Notes: a model not told the origin generated them from the sequence alone. 64,000 bases of DNA from Chaetoceros tenuissimus (GCA_021927905.1 BLLK01000038.1:310001-374000), one strand, 5' to 3'; positions 44,230 to 56,414 are shown, numbered from the stretch's first letter. Made by a program: numbers and translations.

Positions 44230-45076
44230 TTTAAAGTTCCGATCCTATGGTATGTTGTTGGGAAGGTAGCGTATGACGTTTTGCTGGTCTTTTACTCGCT
44301 AATGCAATGAATTATGATTGATTTGTGTAATAGCAGTATGATTTGCCTTTCAGTGTTTGTTAGCAATTCTATTTGATTTATGAGTGTTCCTATGAACTCT
44401 TTGAATTATGAACTAGTAGAATTGGGATACGACTCCTTTGTCCATGTGGCAAATTATGGTGGCATGCATCAGTTGAATGTTTGCAAACGTTGCTATTTGC
44501 TTACACAAATTCCCTTTGTTGGTGGTCTTTCCGTGAATGGCGCGCTTTTGTTTTCCTGCTTATCTTTCAAAGCTCTTCTCAATCTGATGAATTTTTGGTG
44601 CTGAGAAACATACCAAGAGGGCTTAAGTAAATTTACTAAAATGTCGTATTGATGACGTCATATGATTTTGAAGTGACAATAATCAATACCTTACTTAGAA
44701 TGAATAGAGATAGGTATTGAACTCTTCCAAAGAAAATAGACTTGAAAACAACGCGTTGAGAAAAGTTCGCGCATTTTTTTGAAAGAAGGCAAAAGGTGAG
44801 AAGCCTTGCAAGACTTCAATGGCCTAAAAGACATGTCAAACTGTTCCTGCATTTTTATTGGTTCAGCTCGCAGGGTGGAGAGTGTCAACATCAAATTCGA
44901 TGATGATGAGATCTTCTGTGATCCATCCATCCAATTCATAGTGTTCTTATTTCATAATTGAACTAAGAGATACAAAGCCAAGACGTTGTTCTCCTCGAAA
45001 AGGAAAGACCAGACAGTTAAAATCCAAAACTTTAACTCTCGGTTCAAGGCTCAACTTTTCGACAAACACTGCTGAC
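44230..45076. other. Intergenic stretch, 847 bp
   Basis: It lies between the divergent PP2C and citramalate synthase genes. A 74-codon plus-strand frame at 44380-44604 starts with ATG, but its composition is unconvincing and it matches nothing I recognise. No RNA gene or repeat was seen. Confidence 0.4.
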
Positions 45077-47175
45077 ATGAAATTCACTAGTGCATTTTCA
45101 CACCTGATCCTATGGGGTTCCTATGCATCGGCATTTACTGTACCATCACATCATAGAAAAGTATCCATATTGAAACAGCAAACCAACAACGAGGTGGATC
45201 ACGCTGTAGACTTTATTCAAGCAGATTTTGAACACCATGTAAAGGATTTGCAAGATGGACGTATCGAAGTGGAAAATGAATTGACTAGTGATCGAGTGAC
45301 TGGACCGAAACATGTGTTGATTTATGATACAAGTCTTCGAGGTACGTTTTTGTGCTTGTTGTATATTCAATTGAAATGTTATTTTACTTTTGGTTGCTCA
45401 TAGTCAACTTTCTATAGATGGCACACAGGGAGAATCTGTATCTGTTTCTTGTGATGATAAATTGAAAATTGCATCTAGATTGGCTTCATTCCAAGTAGAC
45501 TTTATAGAAGTAAGTGATATGTACATATGATAACGCTATATCGACAGCTATTGTACCTTTCTTATACTGATTTCAAACTATTTTCTAGGCTGGTTGGCCC
45601 GGTTCCAATCCAAAGGATGCAGAATTCTTTTCAAGAGCAAAATCTGAATTGTCTCTTGAAGCAAAGTCAAAACTTGTGGCTTTTGGATCGACTAGACGTC
45701 GTACACTTTCAGCAAAAGAAGATCCTCAGATTGCAGCACTGGTGGAGAGTGAAGCACCCACAATCTGTATGGTAGCAAAAGGACATAAGTGGCAAGTAAC
45801 TGATATTTTAAGAGCAACTCCTGAGGAGAACCTGGACATGATTCGGGATTCAGTATCTTACCTTGTTTCATTGGGACGTAAGGTCTTTGTCGACTTGGAG
45901 CATTTCTATGATGGATACAAGTTTGATGAGGATTATAGTTTGCAATGTTGTCAAGCTGCTGTAGATGCAGGCGCTTCTGGGCTTGTATTGTGTGATACAA
46001 ATGGCGGAAGTCTTCCTTGGGAAGTTGGAGCTATTACAGAAAAGATTGTAAACAAATTTACTAGTGTTACCATTGGTATTCACGCTCATAATGACTGTGG
46101 ATTAGCCGTTGCAAATTCAATCACCGCTGCTCAAAATGGTGCAGGAATGATTCAAGGAACTATTAATGGTATCGGAGAAAGAACTGGAAATGCTAATTTA
46201 TGCTCTATTGTTCCTACCTTGGCTCTTCATATGGATTCCAAACTGGGATGTACTGATAACCTGAAAGATATGACTAGTGTGAGTAGGTTTGTCGATGAAA
46301 CTTTGAATCGTCAGCCTGATTCTACTGCACCCTTCGTAGGTGCTTCTGCTTTTGCTCACAAAGGAGGGTTACATGTTGCTGCTATGGAAAGATCACCAAT
46401 GTCTTATCAACATATTGATCCAGGTCTTGTTGGTAATGAAAAGCGTGTTCTTATCAGCGAACTTAGCGGTAGACAAAATATTATGGGAAAGGTGAAGGAT
46501 CTTGACAGTATGATCTCTGACGATTTGGCTTCTAAGAGAGCAGTGGCAATTTTAAATAGAGTGAAACATCTCGAGAGCATCGGGTACACATTTGAAGGTG
46601 CTGAAGCTAGTGTAGACATCATGATTTTACATGCTACAAAAGGATATTGCCCCCCTTTCACAATTAATGATTATGCAGTGCAGGTGTATGAAACAAATTT
46701 AAAGCCTGAATTGCGAGAATTGGCAAATGATAATCACCTTGAAACTTCTGTTCATGCAACTGCTCGTGCAACTGTATCAGTCCGCACTATTGACATTGAA
46801 CACATGGAATCACATGGCCCAGACTCCATTCCTTACATTGATCGGCTAGAAGTTAGTGACGGTAATGGTCCTGTTGACGCATTGGCTGGAGCTCTCAAAA
46901 GGGCACTTGTTCCTTCTAATCCATCCCTTGCAAGTCTAGAGTTAATAGATTACAAGGTTCGCATCTTGGACCCACAGTCTGCTACTGCTGCTGCAACACG
47001 AGTGATGATCGAATTTAGAGACAAAGATACTGAAAAGACCTGGACTACTGTGAGTGTGGATAGGAATGTGATCAGTGCTAGTCTCAACGCCCTAGTTGAT
47101 GGGTTTGAATACGCGTTGATTGAACATGAAGCAATTTGTGAATTATACGACGATGAACTAACAGAGGAACAATAA
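45077..47175 (+). CDS. Citramalate synthase/2-isopropylmalate synthase family, plastid-targeted, three exons
   Basis: The exons are 45077-45341, 45418-45509 and 45589-47175, giving 647 residues; phases 1 and 0 close. The presequence MKFTSAFSHLILWGSYASAFTVP carries an ideal ASAF plastid motif. The TIM-barrel HMGL-like domain starts with LIYDTSLRDGTQGESVSVS and continues with DFIEAGWPGSNPKD, GIHAHNDCGLAVANS and NGIGERTGNANL. These match the CimA group, which joins pyruvate and acetyl-CoA to make citramalate for isoleucine synthesis, better than classical LeuA. A C-terminal regulatory dimer domain is present (from about residue 510). It lies tail to tail with the aminotransferase gene, 48 bp apart. 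The exact acceptor substrate is inferred. Confidence 0.85.
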
Positions 47176-47223
47176 ATTAAGCAAAGGCAAAGTTGTAGAA
47201 TTTACATTTTTGTTTATATTTAG

Positions 47224-48996
47224 TTATGACTCCTTAGCTGAAATAGCCTCTTGAGGAGCATTGGTAACTTCGCTTTCACTTTCATCGTCACAAATGTTCT
47301 TAAGTGCATTTGCTGCTTTTTGAATGGTATCATTGGTTTTACAAAATGCAATACGTACAAATTGGTCAGAGAGTGGATTTCCATCTTCATCCTTGGTGCA
47401 ATCTTCTGAAAAGAAAGGACTTGCTGGAATACATAAAACACCCTTTTCTTCTGCCATCCATTGACATAATGCCCAATCTTGTCTTGCAACTGTACCTGGC
47501 GCAGCTGCATTATATGCCATGAGTCTATCTTTTGGAATCTTGTCTGCAATCTCTTTGCCTATCCTTGCAAATATGAAGAATCCACCACCCGGGCTTTTAT
47601 CATAGTCTGGGATTCCAAAGCCTGCTTCATTTAATGCGGAACCTAGCAAATCTCTCTTTCGAGTGTACATAGCTTTTAAGTGTTCATAGTAACTTGAATA
47701 TCCCTCATATGGCAAATCTGCTTTCGGAAGAGCTCTTGCCAAAGCTTCTTGAATAACAGTAGAAGCACAAAACTGTACATATGGCAAAAGTTGATGTATT
47801 GGAGCCATTAATCTCTCTGGTCCTATAGCCCATCCCACTTGCCATCCAGTAGCTGAAAAGGTTTTCCCCGCCGATGAAATAGTCAAAGTTCTATCCCACA
47901 TTCCTGGAAGAGATGCAAAGTGTATATGGCCTTGACAAATAGCCGGCTGATATTTGAGTCCATCCTCACTTTTCTCAAATTGCGCAGCTTCTTCACGTTC
48001 CATCTCGTCAATAGGAGGAGAATGTACAATGTATTTATAAACTTCATCTGATAAAACAACACAATCATCACTTGCAACATTTCTCACTGCATCTGCGATA
48101 GCCTCCATTTCATTTCTTGTAAAAATTTTCCCAGTTGGATTATGAGGTGAATTTAAAATAATTGCTCTCGTCTTGTCTGTGATTGCCTTTTCTAGATTTT
48201 CTGGATCTAATACCCATTCTCCTCCTGTGATAACATCTGGCGAATCATCATATGGTTTGAATGTTAATGGAACAAATTTTGGTGTCCCTCCTGCAAGTTT
48301 AATTTGATTTACATATAAATCGAAAAATGGTTCAAATAGAATGACTTCATCACCTATCGAGTCAGATGATGCAAAAGAGTGAGAATTTTGTCCCATTGAT
48401 TTGATGTATATTCATTTTACTTTCAAATTGAACTCACCAGGCTTGATTAGTGTTTGAAGAGCAAGATAAAGTGCTTGACTTGCACCAACAGAAATGGCAA
48501 CTTCTTTAAATGGATCCACTTCTCTATGTAAATGTCGACTATATCTTCCTGCGAGTTCTTTTACTAGACTTGGGTGACCCGCAGTACGTGTATACTGATG
48601 AGGAGAGCGATGTGCAACATCTGTAGCCCCTTCTACTAAAGCATCAATTGCAAACTGAGGTGGCAACCAATCAGGAAAACCTTGACCTAAGTTTGCGATT
48701 GATGGATTTTCCATAGCTAGTCTACCAAATTCAGACCAGACAGTTGGTCCTGCTGATATCCCTAGTCTTTGAGTTGCCTCTCCCATTGCTGGTATTGATT
48801 CTGATAATTCTACATCTGGGTCCGATGAACAAATAGAGTCAAAACACGGTGCTTTATCTACTGATGTGTCCAATTGAATTTCTTCATTTGACGTATGTAA
48901 CTTGGTTGATGTAATTGTTGATTGCCTAGGGGTCGAGAACGCCGAAACCTCTGACCCAAGAACAAACAGAGAAAAGAAGGCTATTGATAGTTTCAT
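47224..48996 (-). CDS. Class I PLP aminotransferase (kynurenine/glutamine aminotransferase-like), plastid-type presequence
   Basis: The exons are 48996-48438 and 48353-47224 (84-bp intron, phase 1), giving 562 residues; the junction restores LIKPGDEVILFEPFFD. A signal-like N-terminus MKLSIAFFSLFVLGSEVSAFSTP has an SAF plastid motif. Fold-type I elements are present: NLGQGFPDW, YTRTAGHPSLVKELAGRY, LNSPHNPTGKIF, and the PLP lysine in SSAGKTFSATGWQVGW (about K350). The family includes kynurenine aminotransferases and MetC-linked methionine aminotransferases. The substrate cannot be set. Its tail-to-tail placement with the citramalate synthase gene may be chance. Confidence 0.87.
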
Positions 48997-49354
48997 CTTG
49001 ATATTTCTTTTTTACTATTGACTCAATAATAATTGTTGAAAGAGTGTACAATAGCATGTAAGGAGGACTTGATGAGTGAGTGAAGCTGTGAAGCTATTGC
49101 TGTTCTTTTTTGTGTTTGCTGCTGGCCACTTTTGCTTTGACGTATCTTCTTCGTGGCGCGAAATGAGTCATGAGTATTCTACGTATCGTATTAACGGTAT
49201 AATAACGACAGACTCTGATTTTTAGTCCCATTTTTGGGACTTCCTCCTTCGCCAAAAACTGTGTTTTGCCTCTTTTCAGACAAGTAGATTGTATGACAAT
49301 GCATTTTGCATTTCATATTATAATAAACATAAACGAATAAATAAGTTCAGCAAT
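48997..49354. promoter_or_regulatory. Divergent spacer between the aminotransferase and small membrane protein genes
   Basis: 358 AT-rich bp with outward-facing starts. No motif is recognised. Confidence 0.35.
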
Positions 49355-49853
49355 ATGTCGAAGGCACACACAAACAAAATCGTTTTCTCATTCCTATGGA
49401 TCCTTCTATTGATCTTTCTTGCATGGCCAATCGGTTCGTATACATGCTGATCGTTTTCATTTTATCACCTATCGATTTCTCAGAACTCATCACAATATCT
49501 TTACCTTTGTAGCTGGATTTTGTAGTGCATGGTGGGTGGTGAGTATTCTATGATTCTTTTTTAATTAAGCATGCGATGTGGAAGATACTTTATAGGTTCT
49601 AACTTTATGATTTGTTTTCTTTCAAAAGTTTTTCCTTCCATTTGAAGGTTTGCACAACATCTTCAAACAAGTCACCGACTTTTTAGAAAAGTAAGTTTGA
49701 ATCTAAGTGACTCCTGAATGTAGATAGTATTTGAAGTTCGGCATCATCTCACATATTGTGACTACTCTTTTCACTAATAGGATCATGACTTGGCCAAGAG
49801 ATGTTGGTAAAGCCATCTTAAATGGTGACTCGAAATTCCCTTCTCCAATGTAG
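49355..49853 (+). CDS. Small membrane protein, 79 residues, four exons
   Basis: This gene is too broken up by introns to show as one frame. The exons are 49355-49433, 49514-49539, 49629-49690 and 49781-49853; phases 1, 0 and 2 close exactly, ending at TAG 49853. The product begins MSKAHTNKIVFSFLWILLLI, continues FLAWPIAGFCSAWWV, then FFLPFEGLHNIFKQ, and ends SKFPSPM. One or two hydrophobic segments cover residues 9-42. The pattern WPxAGFCxxWWVFxxPFE followed by a WPRxxGKAI block looks like a known type of small membrane protein found in many eukaryotes, but I cannot name it. Donor 1 is the weak GTTCGT; the better-looking GTATAC nearby would give an early stop. Confidence 0.75.
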
Positions 49854-50185
49854 TTCGAGTTCGATAGAAAGAATAATGTCTTTAGTTGATTCATAATGTT
49901 TTCAGGGAAAATATGAATTCTATTTACTTGGGAGATTTTAAAGTATGAACAAGTCAGAGCTAGAATCATAACCTTGAGAAATTTGTTGACGACAGATTAT
50001 CATGGAGAGATGAGTTGGGAATCCAAATATTGTACAATATTTCAATACACTTCAGGATAGAAGTAATCGTTTGTAGAATAAATATCAATAATACAAGAAA
50101 CTTCTTCCATTTGGTCATATCTTTAGACAAAAAAGCAAGTAGTACAAAGAGGTTGATTTTTTTATTACATATGTAGCAAGGAAAT
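49854..50185. other. Intergenic stretch between convergent genes
   Basis: 332 AT-rich bp holding two 3' ends. No convincing frame or RNA was found. Confidence 0.35.
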
Positions 50186-50533
50186 TTAGTAGTCTCCACC
50201 ATCATCTCCTCCGAACATATCAATAGCATCACCAGGTCCAGCCTCTTCCTCAACTTCTTCCTCTTCCTCCTCAGCAGCTGCTTCTCCTCCTGCAGCACCT
50301 CCAGCAGCAGCAGCTCCTCCTCCGCCACCTCCAAGTGGTACATCCTTAATAGTCTCCATTCCTTCTGCCAACAAATCGTCAACAGACTTTCCCTCAAGAT
50401 CTCCGCACAATTGAGCGATAGCATCTGCGTTAGCCTCTGCTCCAGATGCGGTGATTACGTTCGCTACATCATCAGCGGAAGGGGATGCGTTTCCTCCAAG
50501 AACGAGAAGAATGTATGCTGCTACTTCTTGCAT
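50186..50533 (-). CDS. RPLP2: 60S acidic ribosomal stalk protein P2
   Basis: A 115-residue frame starts MQEVAAYILLVLGGNASPSA, the classic P2 N-terminus, followed by the helical dimerisation domain and EGKSVDDLLAEGM. A Gly/Ala hinge and a Glu-rich run come next. P1/P2 dimers bind uL10 and recruit translation GTPases to the ribosome. The expected eukaryotic C-terminal peptide (DDMGFGLFD) is absent; instead the protein ends GDAIDMFGGDDGGDY. The frame is clean to the stop, so this is not an obvious sequencing error. Confidence 0.93.
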   Translation of the reverse strand: MQEVAAYILLVLGGNASPSADDVANVITASGAEANADAIAQLCGDLEGKSVDDLLAEGMETIKDVPLGGGGGGAAAAGGAAGGEAAAEEEEEEVEEEAGPGDAIDMFGGDDGGDY

Positions 50534-51286
50534 TTTTATTAAATTTAAAATATAATTGGATCGGCTATGAAAAAGAAAAGACAGTTAGTACATGATATGA
50601 ATTTTCAAGGTATTTAGATTTCATGCAAATCCTTTATGCTTCTTCTGTCCATAATAATTTTCAGGCTCTCTCTCTATGTAACTCTTCAATTGGATTGATA
50701 TTATCATCCGAGTGGTAAATGTAGTGATGTGCCAATATCATCCCCGAAAGTGAAAGTGGCCAAAAAAAAATTCAACCAGAAACCGATACTTGTTCATAAC
50801 ATCCTCCTCTATCAAAACACAAGAATTTTCGTAGCCCAAACTTTATTGAATTTTCTTGGCTTCTTGTATCAGCAGTGAAAAGGCCTTATCCACTTCACTT
50901 TCTTTTTCAGTCAAAAATCAACATTTTCCTTTTATTCCTTCATTCCATCTACAATCTTCGCCCATTCACATTGATTGCATATATTTTGACGTAGAGAGAG
51001 AGCCTAATTGGTACTTAAGCGCATAAAGGGCATCATCCAGGACGCACCTTCTTTCGATGAGATAGGTTGGTAATTACATTGAAATGGAGACAGTTTAGTA
51101 AAGAGGTAAGCTGGGGAGATGGACAGACGGAACGTTATAACGTCTATAGGCTATTTACATTTTTATGCGAACACTAAAAATGAAAAGTACAAGACAGATG
51201 TTGTGTTGAAGACGAAAGATCTTCATGTTCTTTTCATTTAATTTCAAATAAATAACAGGGAATTGAATTATAATAATAGGAACATC
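50534..51286. promoter_or_regulatory. Divergent spacer, 753 bp
   Basis: It holds the upstream regions of the P2 gene (minus) and the gene at 51287 (plus). T-rich tracts occur near 50860-50940. No small gene, RNA or repeat could be supported. Confidence 0.35.
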
Positions 51287-53005
51287 ATGGATACAGTCGA
51301 CTCCATCGATGCGGCAATTTTCTATTCCAGCATTGGAGCCGCTGTGTTTGGTCTTTCTCTGATTGCTTGCCAAACAGATACGATGAGCCGTAGAATCCTT
51401 TCACCTCTTCGCCTCTATGCAAAGGTTCGTTCTTCGTCAGTGGAATTTTACTGATTTTCTTTTCAAAAAGATATCTCATCAGCTTTCATTTAGAGACGAA
51501 GAGAACAACTTCATAAGCTAGAATCTGCTATCTCAGAGTCGATCCTTGTGATTCGAAACCACGTTAATGAAGGCAATATGATTGAAGCACGAGTAGAAAA
51601 AGAGGTCATTGATGTACTTCTCCGCAAAGAAGAAATAAAAGAGCTCGCTGAGGATATTTGTAATATGAAATCTGACGATCAGTGTGCGCCTCCAGTTATT
51701 GTTGGAATTTCAAGAGATTTAACAATTGCAAAGGACCAATGGCATATATTTTTGGCATATCCAGACATGCCTTCTCTTCAATCTGATGGTATCGGGAAAA
51801 GATACCGTCGTCGAGTTCAAGTTCCTATTGTTGAGTTTTGCGAAGAATTAGCGAAGCAGTTTGAAAGGAAAATGACGAGTGTTGCACTATGTTTCATTGC
51901 AGATGCTAGTAGCTCACTTGCCTCACAGCTTTTTACGAAGATTCTACGCGAATGTAGAAAGGAGTTCGAGATTCCCACAGTTCAAGAGCCAGCATGGATG
52001 TTTACAATGGCATTATTAATGCGAAAGAAAAGTATTTCTCCTGAAATATGTGAGAAAATTTTATATTCTTTGTGCCGTCTTGAGTCTTATCGATATGAAC
52101 TTGCTGGTATGATTGGAAAGAGACACAGGACGGTGACGTTTATATTACCTGGTATGGGATGTACAAATGTTATTCTCCCCGTTTTACAAAAGCTATTTCC
52201 ATGTGAAAGGCATATATTTGCTTATGATGGTTGCATATCCTCAGTTCAAAGAAGTCTATTTTTGAACAATGGTGGTGCTAAGAATAATGAACTTCCAGTT
52301 ACTGCAACACCAAGGGGAGTTAGTTCTTCTGTGCCATTTGCAACATTGATGAAGGATCTACCATCTATTCCAACTCTGTTGTCTAAACTAGACAATAAAA
52401 CTGCAGGTATTGTTGAGGCTTGGATGAGTAGTGTAGATACTTTAATTTGTCTGAAAGACAATGAACGTGCAAATATGTACACGCCATTTGTCTGTCGAAT
52501 GGAGTATTTATTCATGAGTGATTCTAAAATGGATTCAAAGCAATCGGAGGAGAGAAGACGACTAGCTCTTTCCAATGTTTTACAATATCTAACAGGTTCT
52601 CGTTCTAGAGCACTCGATGAAACTACGATGGATGCTGCATGGTCTGTCTTTACTGATATTAAGAAAGAGTATGATAATAATGTCCCTAGATATGCCGAAG
52701 TGAACCAAGCACTTAGAATTGCAATTGAAGACACTGTCTTTTTGCACAAGATGATTTTACTGGGTGATAAAACCTTGCCTGATACTGTACAGCCAAGAAA
52801 GGAGTGGTCTTTAAAAGCAGCGAAAAAATTAACATCATGCGCATGTTGTTTTCCTGGGGAGGATGAGGAAGAGGAGAATGAAGATGAAACGCAGGAAGTG
52901 ACACCTGATACATCAACGACAGGCTCTTTCGCCTCTAAACGAGACTTCGTAGATGGAAAAACTACGTTCGCATTTGATCCATCAGTATTTACAGGTATAA
53001 AGTAG
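51287..53005 (+). CDS. Uncharacterised protein with N-terminal membrane anchor, two exons
   Basis: The exons are 51287-51424 and 51494-53005 (69-bp intron with donor GTTCGT, phase 0), giving 549 residues. One membrane segment (residues 9-30, AAIFYSSIGAAVFGLSLIA) is followed by a helical stretch. The body contains RHRTVTFILPGMGCTNVILP and then CERHIFAYDGCISSVQRSL, which recall the strand-turn-helix units of alpha/beta hydrolases or of P-loop sulfotransferase-like folds, without a clear catalytic triad or P-loop. The C-terminus has CACCFPGEDEEEENED, a Cys cluster before an acidic tail. I do not recognise the family. It converges with UBA1, with stops 75 bp apart. Confidence 0.72.
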
Positions 53006-53079
53006 ATTTTAAAGTGTAATATGTTTCTACAGTACAGATTAGCTTTATTGTTCCGAAACCCTTCCACGTTACCAGTCAT

Positions 53080-56000
53080 TTATCTGAAACGGAACTTGAC
53101 ATATGGAATCTCTACCTCCTCGTCAGTATCAAGATCATTTGCAATCAATTCAAGAATGATGAAGAGTTGATTTGGTGGGAACTCTTTTTTGGTGATACTA
53201 GTAATAATTTTAGACATTGGCATTGGCATGCGTTCTTCTACCTTCTTCTTGTTCGCAAAGAAGGAGTACAAGATGCTTACACCCTGACTAAGCATCGAAA
53301 TCTCAAGATTGTACTCAGTCTTGAAATGTTCCATTAGTTCTGCAAGAGTAATATCTCCCTTGTTCACATCAATGCTGTCCCATGCTGTCCATTCCCACTC
53401 CTTACCCTTGATTAAAGCCTTGGTCTTCGCTGGTGGAGTTGGCTCACTAAGAGTAATGAAAGGAATTGCCAAGTTCACGAATCCATTCTTGAATGCGTCA
53501 ACCTTGAGCTCCTTCCTTGGTGTTCCTACGATCTTGTAAAGTTCAAGACATACAAGACCTGTGACAAGCGCCGTAGTTGTTGCAATAGCTGGGATGATCT
53601 TTCCAGCGATTGCTCTTGATCTATGGTTATCCTCTGTTGGGATAGAGTAATTCATAGCACGCAAGTTAGAGCATGCAGTTACAAAACGCATATGGTCGTC
53701 AATATCCTTGTCGAACTCGATTGGAGACAACTTGAATCCTGCAAGCTCACTTGGCTTTGGGAGACTATTGAGGATTGCGTCAGCTTCTGCATCAACATCT
53801 TCTGGTCCATCATTCTGTTTCTCTGCTTCTGCATCGTTAGCAGCAATCTTTACTCCTTCCTTTGGAGTGAAATCTGGAACAATAACGTCCTTGAGGAAAT
53901 TGACGAAGTATTCTTCATCAGTGCGTCCTTTAATTCCGTACATTGATGCACGAAGATTAGCTGCGGCCACGACAAAGTCAAAGTGATTTCTCATCTCTGC
54001 ATCTTCACACTTTTCATTGATATCGAAAGATAATGGTTTTGGACATCTCTTACTTCCCGACCAGAATTTGGTTCCACTAGATGTGATTTGATCCTCTGGA
54101 AAGTTGTGAAGCAATTGCTGAATCTGGTTCACAAACAAGTCTTCATACTTTAATCTTGCCCATACAACGCAATCTTCGAAGCTGCGAGGTCTCTCATCTA
54201 CCAAAGTGTTCTGAATTGATTTCAATGTATCCATCTTTGTATTTTGCTGTCCTTCAAGTTGCTTCGCAAAGTCAGGAGACGAAAGGTATGCGTTGACGTC
54301 TTCAGCATTCTGTGTGAAAATTCCCGCGAAGTAATCACGAGCCCACTGCAAAGTATGCTGGATCTGATTAGGAAAGTTCTTCAAAGTACATACTGGAATG
54401 GACTTCTCAGGAGGGTCGCGGGTTGCACCATAGTTCTCTGTCAAGTGAGGAACAACAACCTGAGTATTACCCTTGGTACCGAGTGTTCCAGACTCCAACA
54501 TAGGAAGTCTGTAAAATACACACTTTTGGTCGACGTAAAGACGAGCTTCAACATTATCCAAAGCGGTACAAACTCCTGTCAACTTGTCATAGAAGTCATC
54601 TCCAAAAATGTGTTCAGTTTCCTGAGCAACCTTCTCTTGGTAAGAAGTGATCTTGATGTCAGGGTTCATTTCAGTTGCAGCTTCAGCAGCACACAACGAC
54701 TTGAAATTATTGATATGCTTTGCTCTGAACAAAAACTGACGACTGAGATTGGACTTTTCAATTCTGTCCATGTCAGTGATGTGAATGTGTCCATCTTCCC
54801 CACATCCAACTCCCATCAAAGCCCAGTTCTTGAGCATTTCACACCCAATAGCTCCTGCACCAACAAGGAATTTCTTTTGATTCATGATCTTTTCTTGAAG
54901 AGTCTTTCCATACACTGCAATTTGACTATCGTAACGAGAACCAGTTGGTGCAACTTCGTCTACTGGAAGCAAATCATCAGGAAGAGTTTCATCTGCATCA
55001 AAGTACAAAAATCCCTTGATCGGGGTGAACTTTCCAGAGCAAGCCTTGAGTACTTCTTGCCCTACAATTCCTCCCATAGCAGCACACATTGGTGACAAAA
55101 CTGCCTTTGATCCAGAAGCAAGATGTTTGACAAGAGTCTCAACCTGATCATTGAAAGCATTCTCAGTATCCAAACTCTTACACAATGCTACAACTTCGTT
55201 GGCTTCCTCTACATTACCAGGATTTGGCAATTCCCCATCGTGTTTATCCATGTAAGCATGCAATGCCTTAAAACAAAGGTGAAGAAGAGGAGGACGATCA
55301 AACTTTGCAAAATCAGACATCATCAAATCTTCCGGTTTTTCCAATGCCTCCGCATAGGTCTGGAATGACATAGTCACTGGCTTCTTGACTTGAGTAATGT
55401 ATCCCTGTGTTCCAGAATTTTCTTCAGAAATATGTGACAAATCAACTCCATCCAATTCAAAAGTGTATGGGCCAGTACTAATCACTTTGTACTCTTTAGA
55501 ACAATCGAATTGTCCATCGAGTCCCTTGACTCTTGAAAAGGTGACATAATCTCCAGTTTCAAGCCCATGTCTTCCCTGATCCTCCAATACCTTGACAGTC
55601 GCTGGGTTATCTGGAAGAATGGTTTCTACTTGAGATTGATGTGGCTGTTCACCATCTTTATCACTAACTACGAATGCTGGTCCAAAATCACAAAATACCT
55701 TGGAGAAAACACCAGCAGTAACAGAGTAGATGAAGGATGCACCAATTTCTCTACATTTTTCGTTCATTGCAATCACAAGAGACTGAGCCAATGGAATAGT
55801 GACAATGACTACTGAAACTCCATCAATGAGACTGAGGATATCATCCTGATGCTGTGAAGTCAAAGAAGGCACAGATGTAGTGTTCACACTGACATATTGA
55901 TTGAGTTCTGCGAGTTTATCTCTACAGAGCTCTGCTCTGGACTTGCCTGCTCCAATATTACTAGAGGAGAGGTAAAAGTTTCCACCAAGATCGAAGCTGG

Positions 56001-56414
56001 TTGGTTCGTTAGGGTCGCACAGTGTGATTGAGGAAATACCTGCGAGGATACAGTTCTTTGCCACTTCTGCTCCGAGACCTGATAAACCAAACAGAAGAGC
56101 AGAAGATGCCATCATACGTCTTTGCGCTTCATGACCCATTACGTACAGCTGACGGGAGTATAGCTTTTCGTCCACTACAATTAGGTTCAGGAAGAAGAAG
56201 GAGGGTAAGGAATCAGTAAAGAAGAAGCTATGCATATAAGCATGACATCAAAGATACACAAAGATACAATCTTACCTTCGCCAGTTGCAACGACTTCCAT
56301 CTTCTCTTCACTCATGTTCTCTTGCTTGCTATTTTCGCTTTTGGATCCTTTGTTTCCCATTCGAGGTACCTTGTTGTTGTTACCACTTTCGTTGCCTTCA
56401 AGAGGTCGCTTCAT
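53080..56414 (-). CDS. UBA1: Ubiquitin-activating enzyme E1, two exons
   Basis: The exons are 56414-56276 and 56174-53080 (101-bp intron, phase 1), giving 1077 residues. A 46-residue polar N-terminus (KRPLEGNESGNNNKVPRMG) leads into VDEKLYSRQLYVMGHEAQRR, the first adenylation half. The second half has the ATP-binding VGAGAIGCEMLKNWALMGVG, TDMDRIEKSNLSRQFLFR, and the active-site Cys in PVCTLKNFP (C642). The SCCH and ubiquitin-fold C-terminal domains follow. The enzyme activates ubiquitin by adenylation and thioester formation and feeds all E2 enzymes in cytosol and nucleus. Confidence 0.95.

Noticed and set aside
44380-44604. 74-codon plus-strand frame between PP2C and citramalate synthase genes
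   Set aside because: It starts with ATG, but has no recognisable domain, signal or repeat, and its codon composition looks like chance in a long spacer.
37404-56414. SAE1 and UBA1 as a functional ubiquitin/SUMO gene cluster
   Set aside because: They are 15 kb apart on opposite strands with unrelated genes between them; proximity is most simply chance.
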